From JACCXE01 sp963718605 (GTDB lineage Bacteria; Actinomycetota; Acidimicrobiia; Acidimicrobiales; JACCXE01), in NCBI GenBank assembly GCA_963718605.1, contig OY970363.1:3534001-3598000 (forward strand): 64,000 nt of DNA, in the 5' to 3' direction. Each line of letters opens with the position of its first letter. The stretch's first letter is position 1. Under the pieces are notes generated by a model. That model searched no databases and was not told where the DNA came from. It was given only the letters and a program-made list of their open reading frames with translations. The position numbers and the translations under genes were made by a program. Shown here piece after piece: positions 1 through 7,036 of the stretch.

Positions 1-705
1 CCGCTGCTGCGCCGGGTGACACCCGCCGGCCTGCTCGAAAAGGCGCGGCGCGACCTCATGCTCGCCGGCATTCGCGTGGCTCCTGAAGAGCTATTGACAC
101 TGCAGGCGGCCTTGGGCGCGCTGGGTCTGCTGGGTGGTATCGCGTTCGTGTCGACCAGTGGCAAGCCCGGTCTCGCGCTGCTTGCCCTGATCTTCTTGCC
201 CGGCGCCGGTCTGCTCGCTCCGAGCGCGATTGTGAAGCGCAAGGGAGCCGAACGCGCCGAGTCCATCTTCAAGGACCTGCCCGACTGCCTTGACTTGCTG
301 GCGATCTCGGTCGAGGCCGGTGTTGGATTCGAAGCGGCGCTCGACGTCGTGTGCAATCACTTCGACTCCGCCCTGGCCGAAGAGTTCCGCCTCACGCTGC
401 GCGAGATGGAACTTGGTCTGTCACGGCGGGAAGCGATGCAGAACCTGCGCGCACGCAACGAGGTGCCTGAGCTGTCCAACTTCATCCTGGCGCTCACCCA
501 GGCCGATGCGTTGGGCATGCCGATCGGACGTGTGCTGCACACCCAGGCCACGGAACTGCGTAACCGTCGCCGTCAGTGGGCTCGGGAGAAGGCCGCGAAG
601 CTCCCGGTGAAGATCATGTTCCCACTGGTGCTGTTCATCTTCCCTTCGATCCTGGTCGTGGTGCTCTTCCCCGCTGCGGGCAGCATCCTTAAGGCGCTCT
701 CCTAG
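1..705 (+). CDS. tadC: TadC-like type II secretion F-domain protein (5' end cut by window)
   Basis: The reading frame is open from base 1, so the true start lies upstream and the GTG at 16 is probably internal. The visible part has two N-terminal hydrophobic segments, a cytoplasmic T2SSF domain (conserved stretch DLPDCLDLLAISVEAGVGFE, then a second helical part with QADALGMPIGRVL), and a C-terminal hydrophobic segment. In the family, TadB and TadC form the inner-membrane platform on which the TadA ATPase drives Flp pilus assembly. It closely parallels the second tadC at 9324-10238, so this is a paralogue, probably the last gene of another Tad cluster upstream. It stops about 40 bases before the DUF1295 gene. 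Family assignment is firm; the partner genes are not visible. Confidence 0.9.
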   Translation, partial: PLLRRVTPAGLLEKARRDLMLAGIRVAPEELLTLQAALGALGLLGGIAFVSTSGKPGLALLALIFLPGAGLLAPSAIVKRKGAERAESIFKDLPDCLDLLAISVEAGVGFEAALDVVCNHFDSALAEEFRLTLREMELGLSRREAMQNLRARNEVPELSNFILALTQADALGMPIGRVLHTQATELRNRRRQWAREKAAKLPVKIMFPLVLFIFPSILVVVLFPAAGSILKALS

Positions 706-748
706 CTGCACATACATCCGGTCATCGGCGCTCGTAAGGTGAGCGGCG

Positions 749-1546
749 ATGACCGGCGAGATCGTGAAAGTGGCCGCGGCGAACGCCGCGGTCATTTTCG
801 TTTTGGCGTTCGCGATGTGGTTGATCGCCGTGCGCATCAACGACCCGTCCTTCATCGACACGTGTTGGGGCGCCGGTTTCGTCGTCGTGGCGTGGGTGTC
901 GTTCGTGTTGACGGACGGATCGTCGGCGCGCCGCTTCCTGCTCGTCGCCATCGCGTCCACGTGGGGATTGCGCCTCGCGGGCTACCTGTTCTGGCGGTGG
1001 CGTAGAAACGGCCCAGACGCCCGCTACGTGGCAATGCTGAAGCACGCGCCGAACCCCAAGATGTTCATGCTTACGAAGGTGTTCCTTTTCCAAGCCCTGT
1101 TGCTGCTCGTGGTGTCGACGCCCTTGCAACTCGGCCAGGCCTACGACAGCGGCATCAACGGCAGCACCATCGCCGGCATCGTGCTGGCGGTGATCGGCAT
1201 CGCGTTCGAGACCACCGGAGACTTCCAACTCGTCGCGTTCAAGGCCAACCCCGAAAACCACGGCAAGGTGATGGATCGCGGGTTGTGGCGCTACACCCGT
1301 CACCCGAATTACTTCGGGGACTTCTGTGTGTGGTGGGGCATCTTTCTCGTGAGCCTCGTCAACCCCGTCACGCTGCTCGGCCTGGTCGGCCCCATCGTCA
1401 TGTCGATCCTGCTCATGCGTTACAGCGGCGTGGGCCCGTTGGAAAAGCAGATGCACCGCACCAAACCTCAATACAAGGACTACGTAGCCCGTACGAGCGG
1501 CTTCTTCCCGCGCCCGCCCCGAACGAGTGCGAAGGTGTCCGCATGA
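749..1546 (+). CDS. DUF1295 / steroid 5-alpha-reductase-like membrane protein
   Basis: A 265-residue polytopic membrane protein with about six hydrophobic segments. The N-terminal motif NDPSFIDTCWGAGFVVVAW and the C-terminal RYTRHPNYFGDFCVWWGIFL are typical of DUF1295, which belongs to the steroid 5-alpha-reductase / isoprenylcysteine methyltransferase fold; the RHPNYFG stretch is the usual NADPH- or SAM-side motif. Members are thought to reduce or methylate lipid or isoprenoid substrates, but the exact reaction is unknown here. Its TGA stop overlaps the ATG of the carotenoid oxygenase (ATGA at 1543-1546), so the two are translationally coupled and may act on the same isoprenoid-derived compound. 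That link is inference. Confidence 0.85.
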   Translation: MTGEIVKVAAANAAVIFVLAFAMWLIAVRINDPSFIDTCWGAGFVVVAWVSFVLTDGSSARRFLLVAIASTWGLRLAGYLFWRWRRNGPDARYVAMLKHAPNPKMFMLTKVFLFQALLLLVVSTPLQLGQAYDSGINGSTIAGIVLAVIGIAFETTGDFQLVAFKANPENHGKVMDRGLWRYTRHPNYFGDFCVWWGIFLVSLVNPVTLLGLVGPIVMSILLMRYSGVGPLEKQMHRTKPQYKDYVARTSGFFPRPPRTSAKVSA

Positions 1547-3018
1547 ACGTGCATGTCGTGAACCGCGTCGCGGCGACGCTGCCCGACGACGATCACCATC
1601 CCTATCGCAGCGGCGCGTGGCGACCCAACGTCGTCGAATACGACGCCACCGACCTCGATGTCGTCGGTGAGATCCCCGTCGACCTCGAAGGGGTGTACCT
1701 GCGCAACACCGAGAACCCCGTCCACGAAGCGATCGGGTTGTATCACCCCTTCGACGGCGACGGCATGCTGCACGCGATTGGTTTTGGGGGTGGCGAGGCG
1801 ACGTACCGCAACCGGTTCGTGCGCACCGACGGCTTCAACGAGGAACAGGTGGCGGCCGAGTCCCTGTGGGCGGGCCTGCTCGCCGCGCCCACCGACGCCA
1901 AGCGCGACGACGGTTGGGGGGCGCGTGGTCGCATGAAGGACGCGTCGAGCACCGACGTGGTCGTGCACCGCGGACGCGCTCTCACGTCGTTCTACCAATG
2001 CGGTGACCTGTACGCGCATGACCCCATCACGCTCGAGGCGCTCGGCAAGGAAACGTGGAACGGCAAGTTCCCGTCCACCCTCGGAATCTCCGCGCACACC
2101 AAGATCGACGAGCACACGGGCGAGATGCTCGTGTTCAACTACGGCAAGGACGCCCCGTACATGCACTACGGCGTGGTCGACGCCGCCGGCGACCTCGTGC
2201 ACTACATGCCGATCGAGCTGCCGGGCCCGCGCCTGCCCCACGACATGGCCTTCACCGACAACTACGCGATCCTCAACGACCTGCCGTTGTTCTGGGACCC
2301 GGCCCTACTCGCGCAGGGCGCGCATGTGCCCCGCTTCTTCCCCGAGACGCCGAGCCGGTTCGCGATCGTGCCCCGGCGCGGCGAGGCCGCCGACATCCGC
2401 TGGTTCGAAGCCGACCCGACCTACGTGCTGCACTGGATCAACGCGTACGAGGACGGCGACGAGGTCGTGGTGGACGGGTTCTTCCAGGGCAACCCCGAGC
2501 CGGCCAAGAAACCCGACGCCGGCAAGCTCGCCAGCATCTACCGCTACCTCGACCTGTTCCAGCTCGAGACCCGTCCCCACCGGTGGCGGTTCAACCTCGC
2601 GACCGGCGCAACCAAGGAAGAAGACCTGAGCGATACCTGCATGGAGTTCGGGATGATCAACGGCGGTGTCGGCGGTCGCCGGTACCGCTACACGTACAAC
2701 ATGACCGGGCTCCCGGGCTGGTTCCTGTTCGACGGCGTGGTCAAGCAAGACGTCGTGACCGGCAGCGAGCATCGCTACGCGTTCGGTGAGGGCGTGTTCG
2801 GCAGCGAGACCGTGTTCGCGCCTCGCCCAGGATCCTCGTCTGAAGACGACGGTTACCTCGTGACGTTCACCACCGATATCAACCACGACAGTTCCGAGTG
2901 TCTGATCCTCGACGCAGCCGACGTCACCGCCGGCCCCGTCGCACGCGTGCGCCTACCTGAACGCATCTCAAGCGGCACCCACGCCTTCTGGACCACTCCG
3001 AAGTCACTGCAGCGCTAA
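1543..3018 (+). CDS. Carotenoid oxygenase (RPE65/CCD family)
   Basis: A 491-residue protein spanning the full carotenoid-cleavage dioxygenase propeller. Family landmarks appear in order: YLRNTENP and HPFDGDGMLHAIGF near the N-terminus, SAHTKIDEHTGEMLVFNYG, LPHDMAFTDNYAI, VLHWINAYEDGD, and a C-terminal GTHAFW. The four histidines in those last four motifs fit the four-His Fe(II) site. The family cleaves double bonds of carotenoids, apocarotenoids or stilbenes with O2; the substrate cannot be read from the sequence. The ATG at 1543 overlaps the upstream stop and begins just before the conserved N-terminus, so in-frame codons further upstream, which lie inside the DUF1295 gene, are rejected. A strong hairpin follows seven bases after the stop. 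Confidence 0.92.
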   Translation: MNVHVVNRVAATLPDDDHHPYRSGAWRPNVVEYDATDLDVVGEIPVDLEGVYLRNTENPVHEAIGLYHPFDGDGMLHAIGFGGGEATYRNRFVRTDGFNEEQVAAESLWAGLLAAPTDAKRDDGWGARGRMKDASSTDVVVHRGRALTSFYQCGDLYAHDPITLEALGKETWNGKFPSTLGISAHTKIDEHTGEMLVFNYGKDAPYMHYGVVDAAGDLVHYMPIELPGPRLPHDMAFTDNYAILNDLPLFWDPALLAQGAHVPRFFPETPSRFAIVPRRGEAADIRWFEADPTYVLHWINAYEDGDEVVVDGFFQGNPEPAKKPDAGKLASIYRYLDLFQLETRPHRWRFNLATGATKEEDLSDTCMEFGMINGGVGGRRYRYTYNMTGLPGWFLFDGVVKQDVVTGSEHRYAFGEGVFGSETVFAPRPGSSSEDDGYLVTFTTDINHDSSECLILDAADVTAGPVARVRLPERISSGTHAFWTTPKSLQR

Positions 3019-3024
3019 CGCGAA

Positions 3025-3052
3025 ACAGCGGCCCCCGGGGAAGGGCCGCTGT
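3025..3052. terminator. Hairpin between convergent carotenoid oxygenase and pilin genes
   Basis: A perfect 10-bp stem, ACAGCGGCCC at 3025-3034 and GGGCCGCTGT at 3043-3052, with an 8-base loop. It lies between the stop at 3018 (plus) and the stop at 3105 (minus), so it can end both transcripts. No U-run follows on either strand. The same stem sequence recurs in longer form after the second pilin gene at 3444-3479. Confidence 0.65.
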
Positions 3053-3104
3053 CTCACTACTGCTTGGGGTTGGGAGAGGTACTGCTGGTGTTGCGAAAGT
3101 TCGG

Positions 3105-3302
3105 TTAGCCGATGCTCGAGCCGACGTCGCTGAACTTGCTCGACGCCTTGTTGCCCAGGATCGTGATGGCGGCGATGCAGACGACTGCGATCAGCGAAAC
3201 AAGCAGGACGTACTCCACGAGGGACGCGCCACGCTCGGTGCGGCCGAAACGGGCCCGCATGAAGCTTGCTACCCAGGTGTTCCAGAAGTTGATGAGTTCC
3301 AT
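3105..3302 (-). CDS. flp: Flp/Fap-type pilin, copy 1
   Basis: A 65-residue class III (Flp) pilin. It has a 24-residue basic leader ending in RTERG, followed by ASLVEYVLLVSLIAVVCIAA, which is the classic Flp processing site (G before A, with E at +5 and Y at +6) and hydrophobic assembly helix. The C-terminus is a short polar tail rich in S and G. Flp pilins are cut by a TadV/CpaA prepilin peptidase, which is not in this window, and polymerised by TadA-TadB-TadC. An AAAGGAG ribosome site sits about 11 bases before the ATG. It differs from copy 2 at two residues (M for V in the leader, D for T near the C-terminus). Confidence 0.95.
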   Translation of the reverse strand: MELINFWNTWVASFMRARFGRTERGASLVEYVLLVSLIAVVCIAAITILGNKASSKFSDVGSSIG

Positions 3303-3358
3303 GATGTGTTGTGCGCTCCTTTAGATTTCCAACCACTCCACGGGCCGGAACTGTCTGT

Positions 3359-3367
3359 CCTATCGGC
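3359..3367 (-). promoter_or_regulatory. GCCGATAGG motif, possible sigma-28/WhiG-like -10
   Basis: On the minus strand GCCGATAGG lies 57 bases before the copy-1 pilin ATG. It resembles the GCCGATAA -10 element of FliA/WhiG-type sigma factors, and a TCAA lies 15 bases upstream where a TAAA -35 would be expected. A matching GTCGATAGG precedes copy 2 and CCGATAGG precedes the tadE gene. Function is inferred only from resemblance and recurrence. Confidence 0.35.
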
Positions 3368-3443
3368 ACCACCGGCACCCGCTTGATAGTCAATCCGGGC
3401 CATTTCCATTGGGTTTGGGGTCCGGAACAATGAACCCCAGACG

Positions 3444-3479
3444 CGAAACAGCGGCCCTCCGAGAAGGGCCGCTGTTTCG
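3444..3479 (-). terminator. Long hairpin after pilin copy 2
   Basis: A perfect 15-bp stem, CGAAACAGCGGCCCT at 3444-3458 and AGGGCCGCTGTTTCG at 3465-3479, with a 6-base loop, 24 bases downstream of the copy-2 stop. There is no U-run after it, so it may act as a terminator, an mRNA stabiliser or a processing signal between the two pilin genes. The core stem is the same as at 3025-3052. Confidence 0.65.
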
Positions 3480-3502
3480 AAGCTCGAGGATCGAGGTGTT
3501 GC

Positions 3503-3700
3503 TTAGCCGATGCTTGAACCGACGGTACTGAACTTGCTCGACGCCTTGTTGCCCAGGATCGTGATGGCGGCGATGCAGACAACTGCGATCAGCGAAACAA
3601 GCAGGACGTACTCGACGAGTGATGCGCCACGCTCGGTGCGGCCGAAACGGGCCCGCACGAAGCTCGCAACCCAGGTGTTCCAGAAGTTGATGAGTTCCAT
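3503..3700 (-). CDS. flp: Flp/Fap-type pilin, copy 2
   Basis: A 65-residue Flp pilin almost identical to copy 1, with the same basic leader, RTERG/ASLVEYV processing site and single hydrophobic helix. A strong TAAGGAG ribosome site lies about 12 bases before the ATG. As the first gene of the pair it is nearest to the motif at 3752-3760. Because the hydrophobic assembly segments are identical, the two pilins could co-assemble into one fibre; the differences sit in the leader and the surface-exposed tail. Which of the two Tad systems near this locus uses them cannot be read from the sequence. Confidence 0.95.
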   Translation of the reverse strand: MELINFWNTWVASFVRARFGRTERGASLVEYVLLVSLIAVVCIAAITILGNKASSKFSTVGSSIG

Positions 3701-3751
3701 GATTTTGATAGCTCCTTAGGTCCGCCCGCCTCTCGGTGCGGCACTATCCGA

Positions 3752-3760
3752 CCTATCGAC
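3752..3760 (-). promoter_or_regulatory. GTCGATAGG motif upstream of pilin copy 2
   Basis: The minus-strand GTCGATAGG lies 52 bases before the copy-2 ATG, almost the same distance as GCCGATAGG from copy 1. It is a candidate -10 for an alternative sigma factor. No good TAAA -35 is found at 15 bases, so the promoter assignment is weak. Confidence 0.3.
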
Positions 3761-3974
3761 CCCAACGGGGCGACCCGCATAGTTCGATCGGGTCATATCT
3801 GGAAGTTCGTCTACAAAATCGCAACGAATTGATTCGTAAGGAGCAGACTCAGGACGCGGCGACGAGCCCGCACGCGTTGTTCGACGTTGACCCTCGCGTT
3901 GCTATGCATCGGATTGCCGCCACCAGGCGCAATTCGGTGCAAAGAACGGCTGGAGCCGGAGATACCCTCGGCGT

Positions 3975-4856
3975 GTGATCGCTGCGGAGCGTCGGCCTGG
4001 AAATTCCGCCAGCGACTGGGTGCGCGAGTTCGTATCGGTCTGGCACTGGGGGGACGTTTCGATTCGTATCTGGATCGTCGGCGCGATCGTCGGGATCGGA
4101 TATCCCGGCCGGATCTTGTTCGAAGCCGCGGTCGGCAACGAGGTTGCCCGCTCGACGCTGGCCGGAAGCGTGGCCGCGTCCGGGTGCGCGATAGGCGCGG
4201 CGATGCTCGTCATAAGCAATCGCCTGGCTAAGCGGCGTGAGGCGCGGGAGGCCATCGCGACCGAAGCCTTCGCGGAAGTGAAGGAAGAACTCAACCTGCG
4301 ACCGGCAGACCACCGCGGTTTCCTCTCACTACTGCATGAGGCGCGTAAGTCGGTCAACTATTCACCGAGTTCGTCCGAGCGCATCATCGACGCGTTCGCG
4401 CTGACGTATGGGGGTCGCGACCTCTTGCTCTACGACCTCGAGCAACGTTACGGCTCAGTCGACTTCCGTGTTTTGGCAGCAACGCGCGTAGATGCCTCTT
4501 ATCCGCGGTCGAGCCTCACGATCGCTCGACTCAAACTTTTGAAGCGCTCCGGTTACCCCGGCGTGGTGCTACGCGGTGCGGCCAAGGCCGCGCCAGACGA
4601 ACTTCGGCGCTGGGTTTCCGAGCAGGTACCCGGCACGTCCTTTTATACGGACGGAACCTGGGCGCTCTGCGACTTCGATTCCTATCTCACGGGCGAGAAC
4701 ATCGGCCACATCGTCCGCTCGCTCGCGAAGTTTGCCGACCTGCTGGACTCGGGCAGCATGCTTACGCCTGATCTGGAACCGCGTCCACGTGACGTGGCCG
4801 CCGACTTGCCCCCGCAATCGAGGCGGCGCAGTCGCGGCACGAACGACTTGTCATAG
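3975..4856 (+). CDS. Hypothetical protein with two N-terminal membrane segments
   Basis: A 293-residue protein that I do not recognise. Two hydrophobic stretches at about residues 30-55 (IRIWIVGAIVGIGYPGRILF) and 62-85 suggest membrane anchoring, followed by a soluble region of about 200 residues of mixed alpha/beta character and a basic, arginine-rich tail (SRRRSRG). The start chosen is GTG at 3975; it has no clear ribosome site, and an internal start is possible. The gene stands alone between the pilin unit and a convergent DivIVA-like gene. No catalytic motif is visible, so no function is given. Confidence 0.6.
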   Translation: MIAAERRPGNSASDWVREFVSVWHWGDVSIRIWIVGAIVGIGYPGRILFEAAVGNEVARSTLAGSVAASGCAIGAAMLVISNRLAKRREAREAIATEAFAEVKEELNLRPADHRGFLSLLHEARKSVNYSPSSSERIIDAFALTYGGRDLLLYDLEQRYGSVDFRVLAATRVDASYPRSSLTIARLKLLKRSGYPGVVLRGAAKAAPDELRRWVSEQVPGTSFYTDGTWALCDFDSYLTGENIGHIVRSLAKFADLLDSGSMLTPDLEPRPRDVAADLPPQSRRRSRGTNDLS

Positions 4857-4900
4857 ACGCCGCGGACCAGGCGCAGCTCATCGCATAAATGTCGATCTGG

Positions 4901-5116
4901 TCATCCCGACTTCAGTCGGTTCAGGAGGGCATCAACATCTGCCGCGTGGTAGCCGCGGAGCTTCGTTCCGAACTTCACGTTGTAAAGCAGTCGCCGCGCG
5001 GATCTCCCCGCATCCAACTCGGCCGCGACTTTCTCCAGGAGTGGATCAACGTCCGCGGGTTCGTAGCCTCGAAGTTTCTCTCTGAAGCGCGCCGCACGCA
5101 CCTCTTCGCCCTTCAC
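4901..5116 (-). CDS. Small DivIVA-domain-like protein with two repeats
   Basis: The C-terminal 60 residues hold two copies of one motif, FREKLRGYEPADVDPLLEKV and FGTKLRGYHAADVDALLNRL. This F-x-x-x-LRGY-x-x-x-DVD-x-LL pattern is the hallmark of the DivIVA/Wag31 N-terminal domain, which in full-length proteins binds curved membrane and organises polar growth. Here the long coiled coil is missing, so at about 71 residues this is not a standard Wag31. The GTG at 5116 is my best start; the frame continues open upstream to about 5338 but would overlap the next gene, and that extension looks like non-coding composition. The gene converges with 3975-4856. Confidence 0.55.
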   Translation of the reverse strand: MKGEEVRAARFREKLRGYEPADVDPLLEKVAAELDAGRSARRLLYNVKFGTKLRGYHAADVDALLNRLKSG

Positions 5117-5235
5117 AGGCCCAGCGTATGAGGCGAGGAGCGCATGAGCGCCGATCAGTAACGGGTCGCCGCGCCTCGGCTCCGGGGGCGGCGAATTAGT
5201 TGGACTCGCACAGTGGTGTCGCGCAGGCTCCTGTG

Positions 5236-5868
5236 ATGGCCACGATGTCTGACTTGCTCTCTGTAGTGGATGTGGCCTTCGAGACGACTGCACTCGGGCT
5301 TGCCCGATGGCCTGACCCCCACGCAGGGCGATCGCCAAGCGATGACGAGTACTCGCGGGTTACCGAGCCAGACAAATGGCGCATTCTCGGTGCTCGTGTC
5401 GACGCGTGGCTGGTCGCGCTCGAACGACTCGACCTGGCAACCATCGACCGCGACGAGGAGATCGAGTGGACGGACGATCCGCGAACCTCGATCTGTCGAA
5501 CCGACGTGGCAACACCAAAAGCCCCGAACGGTCTGCGGCTCGTTGTCGCCCGCAGCCGAATTAAAGACATCGAGGACGCGGGCGTCACCGTCGCTGTTGG
5601 CAACCCAGCGACGTACGTCACCGCTATCCCGCCGTGCGGGTGTGACGCTTGCGACCACGGCTCCCAAAGCGAACTCGCGTCGCTCGACAGGTACTTGGCC
5701 AGCGTCGTCTCGGGCGTCTTCCGTCGGCTCACCGCAGATGAACGAATCATCACCGTGATCGAAGCGGGCGGCTGGAGCGCCACAGGCCCAACCACGCTTG
5801 ATGAGGTCAACGCCATCCTCGATCACCCGGTCGGATGGACCGAACTATCCGGCGCTGCCTGGCTTTAG
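5236..5868 (+). CDS. DUF6226-like protein
   Basis: About 210 residues, soluble, without signal peptide. The segment RVTEPDKWRILGARVDAWLV followed much later by CGCDACDHGSQSELASLDRY resembles the actinobacterial DUF6226 family as I recall it, in which a GCDACD-type cysteine motif is conserved. The biochemical role of that family is unknown. The three clustered cysteines could bind a metal, which is inference. ATG at 5236 was chosen over the more upstream GTG-type starts because the conserved part begins soon after; ATG at 5245 is also possible. It neighbours small accessory genes and no operon is apparent. Confidence 0.6.
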   Translation: MATMSDLLSVVDVAFETTALGLARWPDPHAGRSPSDDEYSRVTEPDKWRILGARVDAWLVALERLDLATIDRDEEIEWTDDPRTSICRTDVATPKAPNGLRLVVARSRIKDIEDAGVTVAVGNPATYVTAIPPCGCDACDHGSQSELASLDRYLASVVSGVFRRLTADERIITVIEAGGWSATGPTTLDEVNAILDHPVGWTELSGAAWL

Positions 5869-5953
5869 ACCGACGACACTCCGGTGATCGCCCGGTCGGC
5901 CGAGAATGCATAAGTGGCCATTTCAGGACGTCGCATGCGGAACCACATGAGCC

Positions 5954-6382
5954 ATGATCCGTGTCGTGGCTCTTCCGCGAGTGTCCGGTGTTAACCACGT
6001 CACCTTTCCTGTCGCCGATCTAGAGGAGGCAATCGGTTTCTACCGCGACGTTCTTGGCTGCAAACACGTCGCCGACTGGCCCACCGGTGCGTACCTCACC
6101 GCCGGCGCAACCTGGATCGCGCTTGTCGCACGCGACGAATCGCCGTCGCCCGCAACCGACTACACGAACGTCGCGTTCGATGTCAGTCCGGACCAGTTCG
6201 ACGCCCTTGCGGAACGAATCCGCGCGTCAGGAGCCCCGACTTGGCAAGACAACTGGACCGAAGGCGACTCCCTGTACTTCGAGGACCCCACGAGACACCG
6301 GCTCGAAATCCATTGCTCAAGCCTCGCAGCGCGACTCGAAGCCGCTGGCCGCGATCCCTGGGACGGGTTGGTGATCCATTAG
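5954..6382 (+). CDS. VOC-family protein, FosA/FosX-like but with an altered metal site
   Basis: A 142-residue vicinal-oxygen-chelate protein that aligns along its whole length with fosfomycin-modifying FosA: VNHVTFPVADLEEAIGFYRD, then TEGDSLYFEDP and HRLEIH. The FosA metal ligands correspond to H7 (kept, in VNH), H64 (here N, in DYTNVAF) and E110 (kept, in RLEIH). Residues equivalent to T9, W34, N92, S98, Y100 and R119 are kept, but K90 is Q and S94 is T. With one ligand and the phosphonate lysine lost, classical fosfomycin-transferase activity is doubtful. GTG at 5981 would give the same start as FosA and is an alternative to ATG 5954. Residue numbers are from memory of the Pseudomonas enzyme. 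Confidence 0.75.
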   Translation: MIRVVALPRVSGVNHVTFPVADLEEAIGFYRDVLGCKHVADWPTGAYLTAGATWIALVARDESPSPATDYTNVAFDVSPDQFDALAERIRASGAPTWQDNWTEGDSLYFEDPTRHRLEIHCSSLAARLEAAGRDPWDGLVIH

Positions 6383-6391
6383 GAGCTCCTC

Positions 6392-7003
6392 TTATGAGTC
6401 GAGAATCCCCTCGTTTGCGAGAATCTGTTCCAGTTCTGCGGCGGTCGTGAACAGGTGCGCGCGCAGGCCGATCGATGCGGCGGCCCGCACGTGACCCTCG
6501 GTGTCATCGACGAACACGACCTCGTCCGGTGTCAGCCGAAGCTCATCACAGGCGCGTTCAAATATGCGCGTGTCCGGCTTCGCGACGCCCATCTCGCTTG
6601 AGTTGAAGACGCGGTCAAACTCGGTAGCTAGCGCGAGCTGGTGAAGGTGGTCGGCCAGTCGACTCGTCGCGTTTGTCAGGAGACTGACCGGCACGTGTTG
6701 TCTCACACGACGGCACACGTCGAGCACGTCGGGCCGAAGCCGGCCGGGATAGGCCCGGCCTGCCAAGAGTGCCTCGCCGCATTCGACGCCGTGCGTGGCA
6801 CGGAGTTGGTCAGCGGCCTCGAGTTGCCAGGCCTCGTCGGTGATCGCTCCCGTCACGACGCGATGCAGCAGATCAGGGTCGAACAGCGCGGCGTTCACCG
6901 TGTCGAGAGAGAGCCCCAGTCCTTTTAGGCGGTCGACGGCGGCGTCATCGGGCGGCCAGTCGCGGAGCACGCCGTCAAGATCGATTAGGAGCGCGCCCAC
7001 CAC
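6392..7003 (-). CDS. HAD-superfamily hydrolase (subfamily IA)
   Basis: A 203-residue haloacid-dehalogenase-type phosphatase. Motif I is DLDGVL near the N-terminus (nucleophile and acid/base Asp), motif II is LLTNAT at about residue 110, motif III is VAKPD, and motif IV is VVFVDDTEGHV. The helical cap lies between motifs I and II. Substrate is unknown; phosphoglycolate, sugar-phosphate or nucleotide phosphatases share this layout. It starts only 33 bases after the end of the Tad operon on the same strand, so it may be read as its last gene, though it looks like a housekeeping phosphatase. It converges with the VOC gene. Confidence 0.88.
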   Translation of the reverse strand: MVGALLIDLDGVLRDWPPDDAAVDRLKGLGLSLDTVNAALFDPDLLHRVVTGAITDEAWQLEAADQLRATHGVECGEALLAGRAYPGRLRPDVLDVCRRVRQHVPVSLLTNATSRLADHLHQLALATEFDRVFNSSEMGVAKPDTRIFERACDELRLTPDEVVFVDDTEGHVRAAASIGLRAHLFTTAAELEQILANEGILDS

Positions 7004-7036
7004 GGCATCGACTGTATGCGGAGGGCGCGCCGGTAC

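Larger units (their letters stand above)
3025..3770 (-). repeat. Tandem duplication of a Flp pilin transcription unit
   Basis: Two units about 400 bases apart share, in the same order on the minus strand, a GNCGATAGG motif, an AAGGAG-type ribosome site, a 65-codon pilin gene and an ACAGCGGCCC hairpin. The coding copies differ at only a few positions, while the intergenic parts have diverged more and differ in length. This is best read as a gene duplication that kept promoter, ribosome site and terminator with each copy. Confidence 0.8.

Noticed and set aside
1285..1542. Upstream extension of the carotenoid oxygenase
   Set aside because: This part overlaps the DUF1295 gene in another frame and has no similarity to the family N-terminus; ATG 1543 fits the ATGA overlap.
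5954..6382. Fosfomycin resistance gene call
   Set aside because: One metal ligand and the key lysine differ, so a resistance label is not supported.
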